This document shows, piece by piece, positions 5,424 to 6,834 of a stretch of DNA of 6,834 nucleotides; position 1 is the first letter of the stretch, and each line of letters opens with the position of its first letter. The stretch is from Dehalococcoidia bacterium (GTDB lineage: Bacteria > Chloroflexota > Dehalococcoidia > Bin125): contig RKRS01000262.1 of NCBI GenBank assembly GCA_007571275.1, positions 1-6,834 on the forward strand. Reading direction: 5' to 3'. The translations under genes and the position numbers were made by a program. The notes beneath the pieces were generated by a model that was not told where the DNA came from, did no database searches, and saw only the letters and a list, made by a program, of their open reading frames with translations.

Positions 5424-5956
5424 TGCGTTGGGTCTTCCTGCTTACCGGACTGTTCGTGCTGATCGTGTTCCAGACGTCCGCCAGTCCTTCTTTTCCGATC
5501 TTCGGCGTCGGACCGCAGCTGTTGTTGATCGTCCTCTGCTGCTGGGCGATGGTTCGGCCGCCGATTGAGACCTTGGTCATGATTCCACTGGCCGGCATCG
5601 GGCTGGGATTGCTCGCGTTTCAGGGCATGGCCGAGTCCGTCGCCGCCTTAGCGCCGATCGGTCTCGCCGCGCTGACCTGGCGAGCCTGGCGTGATGCCCG
5701 AGGACTCCTGCCACTCGCTCTCGAGTGGGCGCTCACAATCGCGCTGGTCGGCATTGCCTCGATCCTGCATTTCACCGTGCATGCGATCGCTGTGGAACTC
5801 ACGACGAACGGAGTCAATTGGCTGGCCGCCCTGCGCACCGTCATGCTCGGGGGCGCGCTCGGGAACATGTTGCTTGGCGCCATCGTCTATTGGTTTGTAC
5901 GGATACCGACATCCACCGAGTCTTCCGCGTCCGCCCCTTCGAGAACGGTCTGGTAA
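5414..5956 (+). CDS. mreD: MreD, integral membrane rod-shape-determining protein
   Basis: MreD is a small polytopic membrane protein of the elongasome that works with MreC and PBP2; its exact biochemical role is not settled. The 180-residue product, close to the family's usual 160-180, is strongly hydrophobic with about five or six membrane segments (roughly 5-20, 33-48, 53-70, 77-90, 102-125 and 145-163) and ends in a polar Ser/Thr-rich tail. The sequence is poorly conserved in this family, so identification rests on hydropathy, size and position between mreC and mrdA. Features that fit are FQTS near the first helix and GPQLLLIVLCCWA in the second. The GTG start at 5414 follows GGAGG at 5401; the frame is open far upstream inside mreC, but those starts would put a polar non-homologous stretch before the first helix. 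Its TAA is directly followed by the GTG of mrdA. Confidence 0.9.
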   Translation: MSLLRWVFLLTGLFVLIVFQTSASPSFPIFGVGPQLLLIVLCCWAMVRPPIETLVMIPLAGIGLGLLAFQGMAESVAALAPIGLAALTWRAWRDARGLLPLALEWALTIALVGIASILHFTVHAIAVELTTNGVNWLAALRTVMLGGALGNMLLGAIVYWFVRIPTSTESSASAPSRTVW

Positions 5957-6834
5957 GTGCAACGTCGACCGCAGAAAGGCAAGTCGGAAGGCGTGGCGCG
6001 CGAATACGCGCAGCACCTCGAGCATGGCGAGGGGTTTCCTGTCCACACCAAGGTCTGGATTCTGGGCGGCTTCATCGTGCTCTTGTTTGGCATCCTGATC
6101 GCGCAGTTGGTGCAGCTGCAGCTCCTGCGTCACGACGAATTCGTCGCCCGAGCGGCGAGCAACCGCGTCAGGACGATTGAAATCCCTCCATCGCGCGGAC
6201 TGATCTACGACTCCAGCGGCAACCTGCTGGTCGAGAACGCGCCCGCGTATCAGATCATGCTGGTCTCGGCGGATGTGCCGGACCTCGAAGTCACTCAGGT
6301 CGCAAGGACGCTGGCCGAGATGTTCGATGCTCGCGCCTGGGAGATCGAGCAACAGATTTGGGATCGCAAGAACTCCAATGACCCGTTCTTGCCACTGCTC
6401 ATTTCCGACGAGCCAACGCCAGCACAAGTGATTGACGTGACGTCCCGACGTTCGTCATTGCCTGGCGTTCGTGTCGAGACCGTATCGATCCGTCGATACC
6501 AGCATGGCCAACTGCTGGGGCACATCTACGGTTATGTGGGCAACATCACCGAGGAGGAGTACGAGGAGTTGGCTAGCGATCGTTATCTCTACAGCGATCA
6601 AATCGGCCGCACCGGTGTCGAGGCCGCCTACGAACGCCAGCTCAGAGGCAGCGCGGGCAGACAGTTGGTCGAAGTCGACGCGGTGGGCAATGTCCTGCGC
6701 ACCCTCGACCATGAACCGGCGACGCCAGGCTTGAGCGCAGTGCTGACAATCGATATCGAGCTGCAACAGCGCGTTCAGGACATTCTGCTTGAACACATCG
6801 GGGCATCGCTCTTCGCGTCAGCAGTGGTACTCGA
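5957..6834 (+). CDS. mrdA: PBP2 (MrdA), peptidoglycan transpeptidase of the elongasome, N-terminal 292 codons (cut by right window edge)
   Basis: PBP2 is the class B penicillin-binding protein that cross-links side-wall peptidoglycan together with the RodA polymerase. Residues 1-31 are a charged cytoplasmic tail, 33-53 one membrane anchor (VWILGGFIVLLFGILIAQLVQ), and the rest is the periplasmic pedestal domain: PPSRGLIYDSSGNLL (77-91), GHIYGYVGNITEEEY (188-202), QIGRTGVEAAYERQLRG (215-231), LVEVDAVGNVLR (237-248) and VLTIDIELQQ (262-271), all in the class B PBP order. The catalytic transpeptidase domain with SxxK, SxN and KTG lies beyond the window. The chosen GTG at 5957 abuts the mreD stop (TAAGTG), implying reinitiation; no clear Shine-Dalgarno precedes it. 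A second in-frame GTG at 5993 would remove 12 residues; its GGAAGG lies only one base upstream, too close to be a normal site. Place in the cluster favours PBP2 over the division enzyme PBP3/FtsI. Confidence 0.95.
   Translation, partial: MQRRPQKGKSEGVAREYAQHLEHGEGFPVHTKVWILGGFIVLLFGILIAQLVQLQLLRHDEFVARAASNRVRTIEIPPSRGLIYDSSGNLLVENAPAYQIMLVSADVPDLEVTQVARTLAEMFDARAWEIEQQIWDRKNSNDPFLPLLISDEPTPAQVIDVTSRRSSLPGVRVETVSIRRYQHGQLLGHIYGYVGNITEEEYEELASDRYLYSDQIGRTGVEAAYERQLRGSAGRQLVEVDAVGNVLRTLDHEPATPGLSAVLTIDIELQQRVQDILLEHIGASLFASAVVL

Noticed and set aside
5648..6427. Minus-strand open frame of 259 codons opposite mreD and mrdA
   Set aside because: It is antisense to two supported genes and has no recognisable motif.

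Overview
The window is GC-rich bacterial chromosome with dense housekeeping genes, frequent GTG starts and short intergenic gaps. The combination of hisH-hisA, an NAD-dependent DNA ligase and a rod-shape cluster mreB-mreC-mreD-mrdA, together with the general look of the proteins, suggests a Chloroflexota-like (Thermomicrobia-type) bacterium. That placement is an impression from protein character and was not tested by any search. Gram type cannot be read from the window.

Layout: positions 1-912 are on the minus strand and hold the N-terminal part of hisA (cut by the window edge) downstream of a complete hisH. A 62-base divergent gap (913-974) separates hisH from ligA, which runs on the plus strand from 975 to 3215. 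The 224-base space 3216-3439 holds two gap-free tandem copies of a 72-base repeat, one with a perfect hairpin, and then the leader of mreB. From 3440 to the right edge lies a tightly packed plus-strand operon: mreB (3440-4501), mreC (4534-5409), mreD (5414-5956) and the 5' part of mrdA/PBP2 (5957 to the edge). The gaps in the operon are 32, 4 and 0 bases.

How the genes work together: HisH supplies ammonia to HisF (outside the window) for imidazole-glycerol phosphate synthesis, and HisA makes the substrate of that step. LigA seals nicks in replication and repair. MreB filaments, MreC, MreD and PBP2 form the elongasome core that directs side-wall peptidoglycan synthesis in rod-shaped cells.

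There is no mobile element with a transposase, no CRISPR array, no RNA gene and no defence or secondary-metabolism cluster that I can see. The unusual points are inside or between ordinary genes: a LigA with what looks like a duplicated four-cysteine zinc finger plus an insertion in its helix-hairpin-helix domain; a perfect 7-bp stem that encloses the mreC stop, the mreD Shine-Dalgarno and the mreD start; the 72-base tandem repeat before mreB; and a -10-like box so close to the ligA start that a leaderless transcript is possible. I found no convincing new multi-gene system.
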